NCBI GenBank assembly: GCA_034440635.1
Contig: JAOTON010001136.1
Span: 1,852,001-1,916,000, forward strand
DNA from: Lepas anatifera
Taxonomy: Eukaryota > Arthropoda > Thecostraca > Lepadidae
Length of the DNA: 64,000 nt
Direction: 5' to 3'
Translations under genes and position numbers: made by a program
Notes under the pieces: model-generated
Databases searched by the model: none
What the model saw: only the letters and a program-made list of their open reading frames with translations
Told to the model about the DNA's origin: nothing
In this document: positions 34,291 through 43,545 of the stretch, one piece after another
Position numbering within the stretch: the first letter of the stretch is position 1
How the letters are laid out: every line of letters begins with the position of its first letter

Positions 34291-34476
34291 AAGGGGCGTA
34301 GCCAAGGGGGGCAGGGACAGCTGCCCCCACCCCCCCTGAGGGCCCGAAGGGCCTTCCTGAGGACACGATTCTGTAACAAGCAGGGCACTTTTTTACCCAT
34401 AAGGGCCTTCTGGTGCTGTCGCAGGGGCCCTTTTCGGGGCGCCGCCCCCCTGAGTGAAATCCTGGCTACGCCCCTG
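34291..34476. mobile_element. hAT-like MITE with 8-bp TSD CCCGAGGG
   Basis: The right end TCCTGGCTACGCCCCTG mirrors the left end AAGGGGCGTAGCCAAGG. The flanks 34283-34290 and 34477-34484 are both CCCGAGGG. The interior is largely a GC-rich hairpin around GGGCCCGAAGGGCCTT. A partial relative lies near 38,570-38,625 (GAGTGAAATCCTGGGTACGCCCCTG). Confidence 0.85.
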
Positions 34477-34519
34477 CCCGAGGGGGTGTTCAAACACCCC
34501 CACCGGGGCGAGGGTTAAG

Positions 34520-37500
34520 AGACAGGGACAGGGGATCGTGAAAACATACATTTGAAAATAAATTTGCTCAAATTGTCTGCTTTAAGGTGGTTAAATTTGA
34601 TAGCTTTGAGGCCATGGCTGAATTTGAGCTTTTGGATAGCCTGCTAGTAAATACACTAAGCAAGCCCGCTGCGGCTACAAGGCAGTCACACCTGTAGCAT
34701 TTGATGAGAGGCCCAAATCACGCAAAAAGTGAAATCAATAGTAGGACTCGGATATCGGTTCATAAAACTAAAATGCAATTCTGACGTACATATATGAGGT
34801 AGTTTTCCAATATTTCTCTATTATTGTCCCCATGTAAGATATCAGCACGTGATCGATCCATCTTTCTTGGCTCACCTTCATGAATGTCATATACCATTAG
34901 AAGTCACCAGACAATTTAATCAATATTGCGTATGACATCAATTATGCTCGCTCCTCGTTATTGAATATTTTCTCTAGAAATCAAGATCCATTCATAAGTT
35001 GAATAGAAGATAGTCCCAGACTATCATCTGTAAGGAAAGACCAAACAGCACCACCAGTAATGAGAGCTTATTGAGGAAGTGCCTTCGTGAGTAAAGTAGG
35101 CATGTCGATATATCATGTAAAAAAACTCGCTGCGTTTGATTAAATACTGGCCATTACCACACAGCCAGGCCTGAATTACCGTGAGTAGGCGCCACCTGGA
35201 GTAAAGCACCCTTTTGAGAGCTGTTCTGTGGGTGCAGGAGCACATTGTGAAGGGAGCTTGTAAAGACCGATAACCGTTGGCCGATACCAATAGGACGGGG
35301 AACAAAAGACTGCGCTCAAAGCCAGGTGTGAGGAGGTGCGTGCGTTTGTGTACGGGGGCAGACGGGCTAGTACAGCAGACAGGACCAGGGCGGCGCCTCC
35401 GCGGAGCACGCGGGTGAGTGTGGTCAGCTGTCCTCCACCACTGCAACACCTTTAATACCGAGAGCCCAGGTCAGCCTTAGTCACGCATATTAAACTTACT
35501 CACGTATAGTGCAATTACTGATTCACAGTGTGATACAATCGGTCTTTTTGACAATCGAGATGTTACACGACAACTGATAAATATCTTAACCAAGGCTGGG
35601 AAGTCCACTGAGAGCATCAAAGTCGCTCCGGGAAAACATCTCGAAGTATTTACTTTTCAGCTGAATTTGGTTCTGATGGTAACTATCTAGCATCGAAAGA
35701 CTAGATCCTAAGACGTGTTTGAGCTTCTTAAGCTGTCTGGTAGAAAAGTGTGCCAGGAATGATGTCGGCACTAACTCTGAGCCTACTTCTACTCTGGGCT
35801 CTATTTTTTTGCCATTCGTCCCATCACAGAGCATATTTAAGCCTCTTTCTAGTGCATAATTTCAAATTTATAAGGCAACTAGTCATTGATTTCTAACGCC
35901 AAAGTCAGACAAGTAACAGAACTATGCGTAACATAGTACGTGATCTTTTGAGCTTATTGTTGCCTATTCCATAGAAGAGATAGAATTTGTCAACAAATAT
36001 CCGCCTTGGGGGTGCCATTTCTTCACCACTATTCCTTTGTGCTTACTCTTGATGGTTTTAATGCTTCCACAATTGCCGCTCCCCTAGCCGTGACAGGGGA
36101 AATGCCTGTTTGGAGGGGTTCACGTTCACTCCTTGTGCCCTGCTCACATGTACTTCATTAGACATTAACTCGACCACCCCGGAAAAAGAACAGAGAAGAG
36201 TAGAGGTTGAAGTACCCTCTCCAGGCCAAGGGCTGATTTCTAAATGAGTGTGACTCTACATGTAATGTTAAGAGTGCCGTCGGTAAGACAGAGCCCCCGC
36301 CCGCAGGCACCCTCACACCGGCCTCTGGCAGCGGAGGGACTCAGAAGCAGTGGTGTCGCTAGGGAGCCATGCATCCCGCTGGCGCGACACCAGCGCCGCC
36401 CTGGCAGGTGCAGCCGGAGCAGGCCATTTCCAACGCCAAAGTCAAACAGGTGACAGAGCCGAGCGTAGCATATCCGTAGTCTTGAAATTTTAATCAAATT
36501 ATTGTTACTGGAAAGTTCTGAAATCACTTTTACTCGGTCATTCCAGTGCTGTTTTTACTTCCCCGTGTGCGGGTGTGTACCCTTATCCCTAATGAGGGAA
36601 GATCTGTACATTTCCATATTACAGTGGTCCTTTCCTCCCTCCTCCAGCCACTACGTTAACTAAAACAACGTAAATTATAATATGTATGCACTGCAGAGCG
36701 TGTAAACTGACCCAAAAAATATTGCCTATGAAAGTCGCAATAAAATACATTTTGTTGGTTTGTTGACGGTTCCATAAACTTTCATGATTTATTATCTGTA
36801 GATATTCACATTTTGCCCAGGCTTAAAACCATGCATGCATTCTGTCTTGATAAAGGTATTGTCTTACGGATCGTGTGGCTATGCAAAATGATACAGACAG
36901 GATTCGACAGCATTGCTGGGGCGATTGGTAGATGCTATCGTTAAGCTGAGCCACTAGGCCCCGGTTCAGTCTGGTTTCTATGGTATTAAATTGCTATGTG
37001 TGTATGTGACTGAAACAAGCGTTGCGGTAGATGATATATGTTTGGGGGTACGACTTTGTGTGGAGCAGGCGGTGGCACGGAACGGCAACCGTGGGACATC
37101 CCGCTGGCGCACAGCCATGCTAAACACCAACGCAAGCCGGACACTCTCCGAGAGGTCGAGCTTGAGGTGGAAGGGGAGGGCAACGTGGTCATAGTTGGGA
37201 TAGAAACTGGCCTCATCACCGCCCAGACCTGGAAACCTCAAGTGGTGCAGTAAAAATTCAGTGGTGCAGACCGTGGATATCTGCTATGAGTGGCACTAAC
37301 GGCCGTCTAAAACACTCTATCTCCATGATTCTCTTCGTTTGACCCTTCATGTCTCTCTCGTTGAATTTCGCGTTAAGAATACCAAACCCATTCCTGCAAA
37401 CTACGCATCGTTCCCTACCCTGGGTCTCACACCATGACGCAGAAATATATTAACAAGTGTGGCATCTTACCTGTTCCGCTAAGGCCTCCAGAGAACTAAG

Positions 37501-37855
37501 GATCTAAAGGCACAAAAGAGGAGTTCACCACTAATTTTCTATCTTCTCAAGCATAATTATTTGTAATTTTCGGGGAAAGTTTGTCCGATGTAATTTGAAC
37601 GCTATCTCCCAAAGCACTGGTTGAATATTCCGTCAATACAGGGTTGGGCTGGCCTGACCCAGCTCATAATCTCCAGCACCTGGCCAACTACAGCCTGGTT
37701 TGACCCGATCTCAGCTACCTATCAACCGGTCCTAGCCGGTATCAATTCGGAGCAGCGACGACCCACTCCATCCCTGAGCACGGCCACGACCTGTGCTCTG
37801 ATACGGCGGCAGCTTGTGTCACTCTTCATTGCGGTGACAACCGACATCGCTCCCC
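34520..37855. other. Long stretch with no gene recognised
   Basis: About 3.3 kb upstream of DEG/ENaC exon 1. Weak duplicates of GCCAAAGTCAGACAAGTAACAGA occur at about 35,895 and 36,433. A GC-rich patch at 36,260-36,430 includes a GGTGTCGC ... GCGACACC inverted pair. An open frame at 37038-37253 shows no family signature. The missing 5' exon or promoter of the DEG/ENaC gene could lie here, but I cannot identify it. Confidence 0.35.
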
Positions 37856-37859
37856 CTCG

Positions 37860-38335
37860 GCGCGGCGGCAGCCTACGCCCAGATACAGCAGCAGCCTACG
37901 CCCTGATGCGGCGACAGCCTACGCCCTGACGCGATAGAGGCCTACGCCCTGATGCAGCGGCAGCCTACGCCCTGACGCGGCGGCAGCCTACGCCCTGATG
38001 CAGCGGCAGCCTACGCCCTGATGCAGCGGCAGCCTACGCCCTGATGCGGCGGCAGCCTACGCCCTGATGCGGCGGCAGCCTACGCCCTGATGCAGCGGCA
38101 GCCTACGCCCTGATGCGGCAGCAGCCTACGCTCTGATGCGGCGGCAGCCTACGCCCTGATGCGGCGGCAGCCTACGCCCTGACGTGGTGGCGGCCTACGC
38201 CCTGACGCAGCGGCAGCCTACGCCCTGATGCAGCGGCAGCGTACGCCCTGACGCGGAGGCAGCCTACGCCCTGATGCAGCGGCAGCCTACGCCCTGACGT
38301 GGTGGCAGCCTACGCCCTGATACGGTGGCAACCAC
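37860..38335. repeat. 23-bp minisatellite, about 20 units
   Basis: The unit is CAGCCTACGCCCTGATGCAG plus CGG, with A/G and T/C variants (GACGCGGCGG). Because 23 is not a multiple of 3 it is not coding-like. It ends about 320 bp upstream of DEG/ENaC exon 1. Confidence 0.9.
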
Positions 38336-38655
38336 TGCCATCGCTCGGTGTGGTGACCGACATCACTTCCCTCCGCGTCTCGCCCTTCGAACCAGAGGGA
38401 CCATCAGCTCAGTCCTCCAGGGACCATCAGTTCACCATCAGGGACCATCAGAGGGACCATCAGTTAACTCCACTAATTTGTTCTTGCCAGTCATGGCCTC
38501 TGCCACTTTTTTTGCATGCCGACATAGGCTTCCCCCCCGAGCCAACTGACTGGATCCGGTTCTATTTTGGTTCTATTGGGGCCCTTTTCGGTGCCCCTCG
38601 AGTGAAATCCTGGGTACGCCCCTGAGAGGCAGTGACATGTCATCACTGTTGTCAG

Positions 38656-38799
38656 GCGGCACAGGCGTTCCGAGAGCAGGTGAAGCCGACGATCAGCCTG
38701 CCAGGGGTGGGAAACATCGTGAATCGGCGACTCCACCTGACTCGTCGGCTCGCCTGGACCGTTGTTCTCGTCTCTGCCACCGCACTCATGGTTTACCAG
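38656..38799 (+). CDS. DEG/ENaC channel subunit, exon 1 (N-tail and TM1)
   Basis: Most 5' recognised exon of a degenerin/epithelial sodium channel (pickpocket-type) subunit, a plasma-membrane trimeric cation channel. Full join: 38656-38799, 41505-41623, 47278-47407, 49927-50017, 53604-53783, 54149-54311, 57078-57288, 57711-57872. The 48 codons include AFREQVKPTISLPGVGN, matching the pre-TM1 region, then TM1 LAWTVVLVSATALMVYQ. The family's His-Gly gating motif aligns with Pro-Gly (SLPG) here, so His is replaced. The acceptor is ttgtcag at 38655, but tccag-like alternatives exist (cacag at 38664). The only phase-correct end is CAG/GCGGGT, a GC donor, giving VYQ/VSLCLTRF, the usual spacing to the post-TM1 segment. 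No in-frame ATG is seen, so an upstream exon is needed. Confidence 0.65.
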
Positions 38800-38834
38800 G
38801 CGGGTGCAATCCATTACTATTAAATAAAGTGTAT

Positions 38835-39085
38835 GTTCCATCGCCTCCTCCAACCTCCTCTAATCTCCTCCAACTTCCTCTGAGCTTTCCAACCTCCTCT
38901 GAGCTCCGCCAACCTCCTTTGAGCTCCTCCAACCTTCTCTGAGCTCCGCCAGTCTCCTCTGAGCTCCAACAACCTCCTCTAAGCTTTAAAACCTCCTCTA
39001 AGCTCCTCCAACCTGCTCCCGTGAGTTCCAGCGCCTACACGAAACTCCTCCAAGCTCCTCAAGAGCTTCATCCAATCTCCTCCTA
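38835..39085. repeat. CTCC-rich irregular repeat after exon 1
   Basis: Units such as CTCCTCCAACCTCCTCTGAG and CTCCGCCAACCTCCTTTGAG, with irregular 17-27-bp spacing, strongly pyrimidine-rich. It begins about 35 bp past the proposed donor of DEG/ENaC exon 1. Confidence 0.8.
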
Positions 39086-39089
39086 AACG

Positions 39090-40055
39090 ATAAGTGTTTT
39101 TTAAGTAGACTGGAGGAGGCACAATGCTGGCGCCCTAATTTCTGTTAACAAACCAAAAGATATCGTTTTGCAGAGAAAAATGGGTGTTTTGGAAGCTTTT
39201 ACTTGTGATTTCACTGTTTTTCCGTGTGCTATTTCTGCTAAAACGTCCCATGTCCATACGAGACCTTAGTTAAATTTCGGATTGTATTACCTTCGCACGC
39301 CTGCCGTATTGGTGCTGATCAGCCGGAAACAGCTGATTTTGGCTCCAATCTCCCAGTCCGTTCTGGTGGACACCAGTTTTTGGACCTCATCGCAGCTCCT
39401 CCAAGCACCTTTTATCTTTTTAGAAGGAGGTGGAGGAACAAACCCATATAAACACTATCCGTAGTTGAATGTGACAAGGTCGAAATATTTGGCCCAAGTG
39501 ATCTGGTAGATAAACATTTTTTTAGCGTTTTTGTAGGTTAGCTCTAAGCAGGTACAAACGTTTTGAAAAGAAACAAAAGCAGCCAACAGACTTTTTCCTC
39601 TCACCCCATATCACCCACCCTCAACAACATCCTATCTCACCCTCGACCTAGAATGTATCAATTAGGACTGCGGAAGATCAGGGAGTGGATTTGAAGAGGA
39701 TTTAATAACGTAAAACTCCAGAAACAATAAAGCACGATTCCTGGCCACCTAAATCAAAAGGTAGTGTGGTTCTTACGTCATACGTATTGACAAGATAAAA
39801 TCTGCTTACGTGTGTTCCTGGGGATCCAGACGGCCATATCAATGCTCTAAAAGACTAAGGGTCGAGAGAAGTCGGCCCAAATAACATCAGAAATGTTTAT
39901 CTAGAAGCATCTGTCTTTCTTGCTGCAGCACAGAAGTGCCAAATTTGGCCGGTTTCCCCCGCGGATGAATTATTTTATAAGGTTCCAGTTTTTTATAGAA
40001 ATTTTGACCAGTTGTTCTCAGTTTGGATTTTGAAGTCGGAGTCTCACTTAAGTCA
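39090..40055. other. DEG/ENaC intron 1, no gene recognised
   Basis: Intronic sequence with no recognisable repeat or exon before the family A element at 40060. Confidence 0.4.
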
Positions 40056-40059
40056 TTAA

Positions 40060-41085
40060 CCCGCGCCCCACCGGGGGTCCGGCGCCACCTTCGCCCCACC
40101 GGGGGGCCATCGATGGCCCCCCTCTAACTCCGAAAATATGGGTGTTAGCGCAAATCTGCAAAGTGCAATAGAAAGCTCGCGTGAATTCAGTAAGAAATTA
40201 CTTTGCATGTTTTAGTGCTCAGGTCAATGGTTTGACCTCCAGAGGTCAAATTAGGTCAAGATCGGCTATTTTCACTCAAATATGCAATGATTAAGCAAAC
40301 TGGGCATAACTCTTATGTCATTAGAGCTATTGAGGCCTGGTAAAGTACATTTGATAGCAAATTGCCAGTACTTTTTTCGCTATGTGGAACGTAAAGACCT
40401 CCCGCCAGTGGTTTGACCGCCAGAGGTCACCTCATGACCTAATATGACCTGAGGTCACGGAAGGTCAAAAAGTGACCTTGTTGTATATCAAATGAAAGCC
40501 AGCGACAAGACAAACACGATGGTGTTTGTTTCACCGCTCTAGCTCAATTAGGTCAAAAGTTATTGTCAAAATACTGTTTTTGACCTCTGGTGACCTTGGA
40601 TGACCTTGGAAAAGTCAAAGGGCAAATATGACCCCTGGGATCCGTGAAAGGGTGTCCAAAAACGTTGTTCTGAGCAGTCTGAGTATTTGCAATCATTTTT
40701 GTGGCTTTTATATCATGAAATAGCTTTTCCCCATGCTTTTCCAATGGGAGAGGTCGCCTCGTGACCTGACCTCAGGGCACGAAATCGAAAAATCCCGGAT
40801 ATACACCTTGTAGACCCTGGAGGGTTCATGAAGTGTAGGAAGTTTCAAATCGATCGACTTTGAAATGTAGCTCTTACAGAGCTCTAAAGGTGAAGTGAGG
40901 TGACCTTGGTTGACCTCGTCTGGTGACCTGACCTTGGGTGACCCGGGATAAAAAATTTCAGGGATGATGGGAAAATGATGCAGTGAGAGGTAGAGCCCTC
41001 AACAGCGGTGCTGCGCCTCGTCGTTTTTCTGCTATCCCGGAAAAACCTTAGGGGGGCCATCGATGGCCCCCCGGTGGGGCGAGGG
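40060..41085. mobile_element. Family A TTAA MITE, best-preserved copy
   Basis: TTAA at 40056-40059 and 41086-41089. The tips are CCCGCGCCCCACCGGGGG and CCCCGGTGGGGCGAGGG, followed inward by GGGGCCATCGATGGCCCC blocks at both ends. The 1,026-bp body is non-coding and holds dozens of TGACCT/AGGTCA words, including inverted pairs around TTTGACCTCCAGAGGTCAAA. It lies in DEG/ENaC intron 1. Confidence 0.88.
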
Positions 41086-41094
41086 TTAAGAGAC

Positions 41095-41385
41095 TTGTCA
41101 CGGAGACCCCGACCCCACCACCCGAACGAGCAATTCCCACAATGAAGCGTTAATTTGGAAGCCAAAGTTTAACGTCCTACAAAGCACAGGTACGGACGCC
41201 CCGCTCAGGTCACCCTCTCACCAGTCAGATGCCAGCCGACCTAAATTGGAGAAAACTATTGAGCGCTAGAGCGTCTCAGGGGAATCGATCCCAAGCCTGG
41301 ACGTGCACTACCACTGCATGTTTCTAAACAGCGAGCCGGAGCCCAACGCTCTACCAACTGAGCTTCCGGGCCGGCAGCTAGTTGT
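41095..41385 (-). mobile_element. tRNA-derived SINE, copy 2
   Basis: On the minus strand the head reads GGAAGCTCAGTTGGTAGAGC (A box), then GGGATCGATTCCCC (B box). The body is shared with 25288-25570, including the CCGACCTAAATTGG/GACGTAGGTCGACTGG region and a final GGTGGGGTCGGGGTC. It lies 120 bp upstream of DEG/ENaC exon 2. Confidence 0.78.
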
Positions 41386-41504
41386 GAGTTAAAGCTGGAA
41401 CTTCCAAAAATATCATCCAACATGTTGAAAACAAAGACCATTTAAGGGCGAACCTAGATCAGCGGTGTGTGCCTTACACGTCCTTACCCGTCTGATGGGT
41501 GCAG

Positions 41505-41623
41505 GTGTCGCTGTGTCTGACTCGGTTCCTGGAGAAGCCAGTCTCCTCTGTGCTGAGGGTGGTCCGTAACGACACCCTGCTGATGCCCGCCATCACCGTC
41601 TGCGACAAAACCCGCTATATCCG
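41505..41623 (+). CDS. DEG/ENaC channel subunit, exon 2 (post-TM1)
   Basis: Acceptor gggtgcag at 41504; enters phase 0 and leaves phase 2 at ATCCG/GTGGGT. It encodes VSLCLTRFLEKPVSSVLRVV and LLMPAITVCDKTRYIR. The KPVSS...PAITVCD segment is the conserved post-TM1 stretch (YPV...FPAVTICN) at the start of the finger/palm. A second, more consensus-like donor, GG/GTAAGA, begins 4 nt later, but only the first joins exon 3 in the right phase. The donor is the first unit of the 30-bp minisatellite that follows, so dozens of identical donors lie directly downstream. Confidence 0.85.
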
Positions 41624-43500
41624 GTGGGTAAGACTCCGGCGCCTCTGTATCCGGTGGGTAAGACTCCAGCGCCTCTGTATCCGGTGGGTAAGACTCCGGC
41701 GCCTCTGTATCCGGTGGGTAAGACTCCAGCGCCTCTGTATCCGGTGGGTAAGACTCCGGCGCCTCTGTATCCGGTGGGTAAGGCTCAGGCGCCTCTGTAT
41801 CCGGTGGGTAAGACTCCAGCGCCTCTGTATCCGGTGGGTAAGACTCCGGCGCCTCTGTATCCGGTGGGTAAGGCTCAGGCGCCTCTGTATCCGGTGGGTG
41901 ACACTCCGGCGCCTCTGTATCTGTGGGTAAGACTCCGGCGCCTCTGTATCCGGTGGGTAAGACTCCGGCGCCTCTGTGTCCGGTGGGTAAGGCTCAGGCG
42001 CCTCTGTATCCGATGGGTAAGGCTCCGGCACCTCTGTATCCGGTGGGTAACACTCCGGCGCCTCTGTATCTGTGGGTAAGACTCCGGCGCCTCTGTATCC
42101 GGTGGGTAAGACTCCAGCGCCTCTGTATCCGGTGGGTAAGGCTCAGGCGCCTCCGTATCCGGTGGGTAAGACTCCGGCGCCTCTGTATCCGGTGGGTAAG
42201 ACTCCGGCGCCTCTGTATCCGGCGGGAAAGAACTCCAGCGCCTCTGTATCCGGTGGGTAAGACTCCGGCGCCTCTGTATCCGGCGGAAAAGACTCCGGCG
42301 CCTCTGTATCCGGTGGGTAAGGCTCTGGCGCCTCTGTATCCGGTGGGTAACACTCCGGCGCCTCTGTATCCGGTGGGTAGGACTCCGGCGCCTCTGTATC
42401 CGGTGGGTAAGACTCCGGCGCCTCTGTACCCGGTGGGTAAGACTCCGGCGCCTCTGTATCCGGCGGGAAAGAACTCCAGCGCCTCTGTATCCGGTGGGTA
42501 AGGCTCTGGCACCTCTGTATCCGATGGGTAAGGCTCTGGCGCCTCTGTATCAGGTGGGTAAGACTCCGGCACCTCTGTATCCGATGGGTAAGACTCTGGC
42601 ACCTCTGTATCCGGTGGGTAAGACTCCGGCGCCTCTGTATCCGGTGGGTAAGACTCTGGCACCTCTGTATCCGGTGGGTAAGACTCCGGCGCCTCTGTAT
42701 CCGGCGGGAAAGAACTCCAGCGCCTCTGTATCCGGTGGGTAAGGCTCTGGCGCCTCTGTATCCGGTGGGTAAGACTCCGGCGCCTCTGTATCCGGTGGGT
42801 AAGACTCCGGCACCTCTGTATCCGGCGGGAAAGAACTCCAGCGCCTCTGTATCCGGTGGGTAAGGCTCTGGCACCTCTGTATCCGATGGGTAAGGCTCTG
42901 GCGCCTCTGTATCCGGCGGGAAAGACTCCGGCGCCTCTGTATCCGATGGGTAAGACTCTGGCACCTCTGTATCCGGTGGGTAAGACTCCGGCGCCTCTGT
43001 ATCCGGCGGGAAAGAACTCCAGCGCCTCTGTATCCGGTGGGTAAGACTCCGGCGCCTCTGTATCCGGCGGGAAAGAACTCCAGCGCCTCTGTATCCGGTG
43101 GGTAAGGCTCTGGCGCCTCTGTATCCGGCGGGAAAGACTCCGGCGCCTCTGTATCCGATGGGTAAGACTCTGGCACCTCTGTATCCGGTGGGTAAGACTC
43201 TGGCACCTCTGTATCCGGCGGGAAAGAACTCCAGCGCCTCTGTATCCGGTGGGTAAGGCTCTGGCACCTCTGTATCCGATGGGTAAGGCTCTGGCGCCTC
43301 TGTATCCGGCGGGAAAGACTCCGGCGCCTCTGTATCCGATGGGTAAGACTCTGGCACCTCTGTATCCGGTGGGTAAGACTCCGGCGCCTCTGTATCCGGC
43401 GGGAAAGAACTCCAGCGCCTCTGTATCCGGTGGGTAAGACTCCGGCGCCTCTGTATCCGGTGGGTAGAGTTCTGGTACCACTATATCAGGTGAGCAGGGT
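41624..43500. repeat. 30-bp minisatellite made of the exon 2 splice donor, about 62 units
   Basis: The unit combines GCGCCTCTGTATCCG with GTGGGTAAGACTCCG. It is contiguous with the exon 2 end, which reads CGCTATATCCG/GTGGGTAAG, so exon and array share the donor. Variants are GGTGGGTAAGG, GGCGGGAAAGAA and GATGGGTAAGG. For the first ten or so units the host frame stays open (IRWVRLRRLC repeated) until an indel near 41,930. Very long open frames on both strands (up to 504 codons on minus) are products of the 30-bp period and not genes. The array is cut by the LINE at 43546 and resumes at 46194. Confidence 0.95.
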
Positions 43501-43545
43501 TCTGGCACTACTATACCCGGTGGGTTTAGGGTTCTGGCACCGTAA

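Larger units (their letters stand above)
32319..34514. mobile_element. Family C TTAA MITE with two nested insertions
   Basis: Outer element between TTAA 32315-32318 and 34515-34518. The left tip is CCCGCGCCCCGGCGGG and the right tip CACCGGGGCGAGGG. Excising the family A copy at 33099-34105 and the hAT-like copy at 34291-34476 leaves about 1.0 kb collinear with 23788-24772, including the subterminal TTTTTGAACACCCCC and GTGTTCAAACACCCCC inverted pair. Confidence 0.82.

Noticed and set aside
41624..41630. Donor GG/GTAAGA ending exon 2 at 41627
   Set aside because: A closer match to the donor consensus, but it leaves phase 0 and would misframe exon 3; the donor at 41623 fits.
41994..43508. A 504-codon open frame on the minus strand, and other long frames on both strands
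   Set aside because: Produced by a 30-bp period that lacks stops in several frames. The peptide is a pure repeat of the minisatellite unit, and the plus-strand exon context explains the array's origin.
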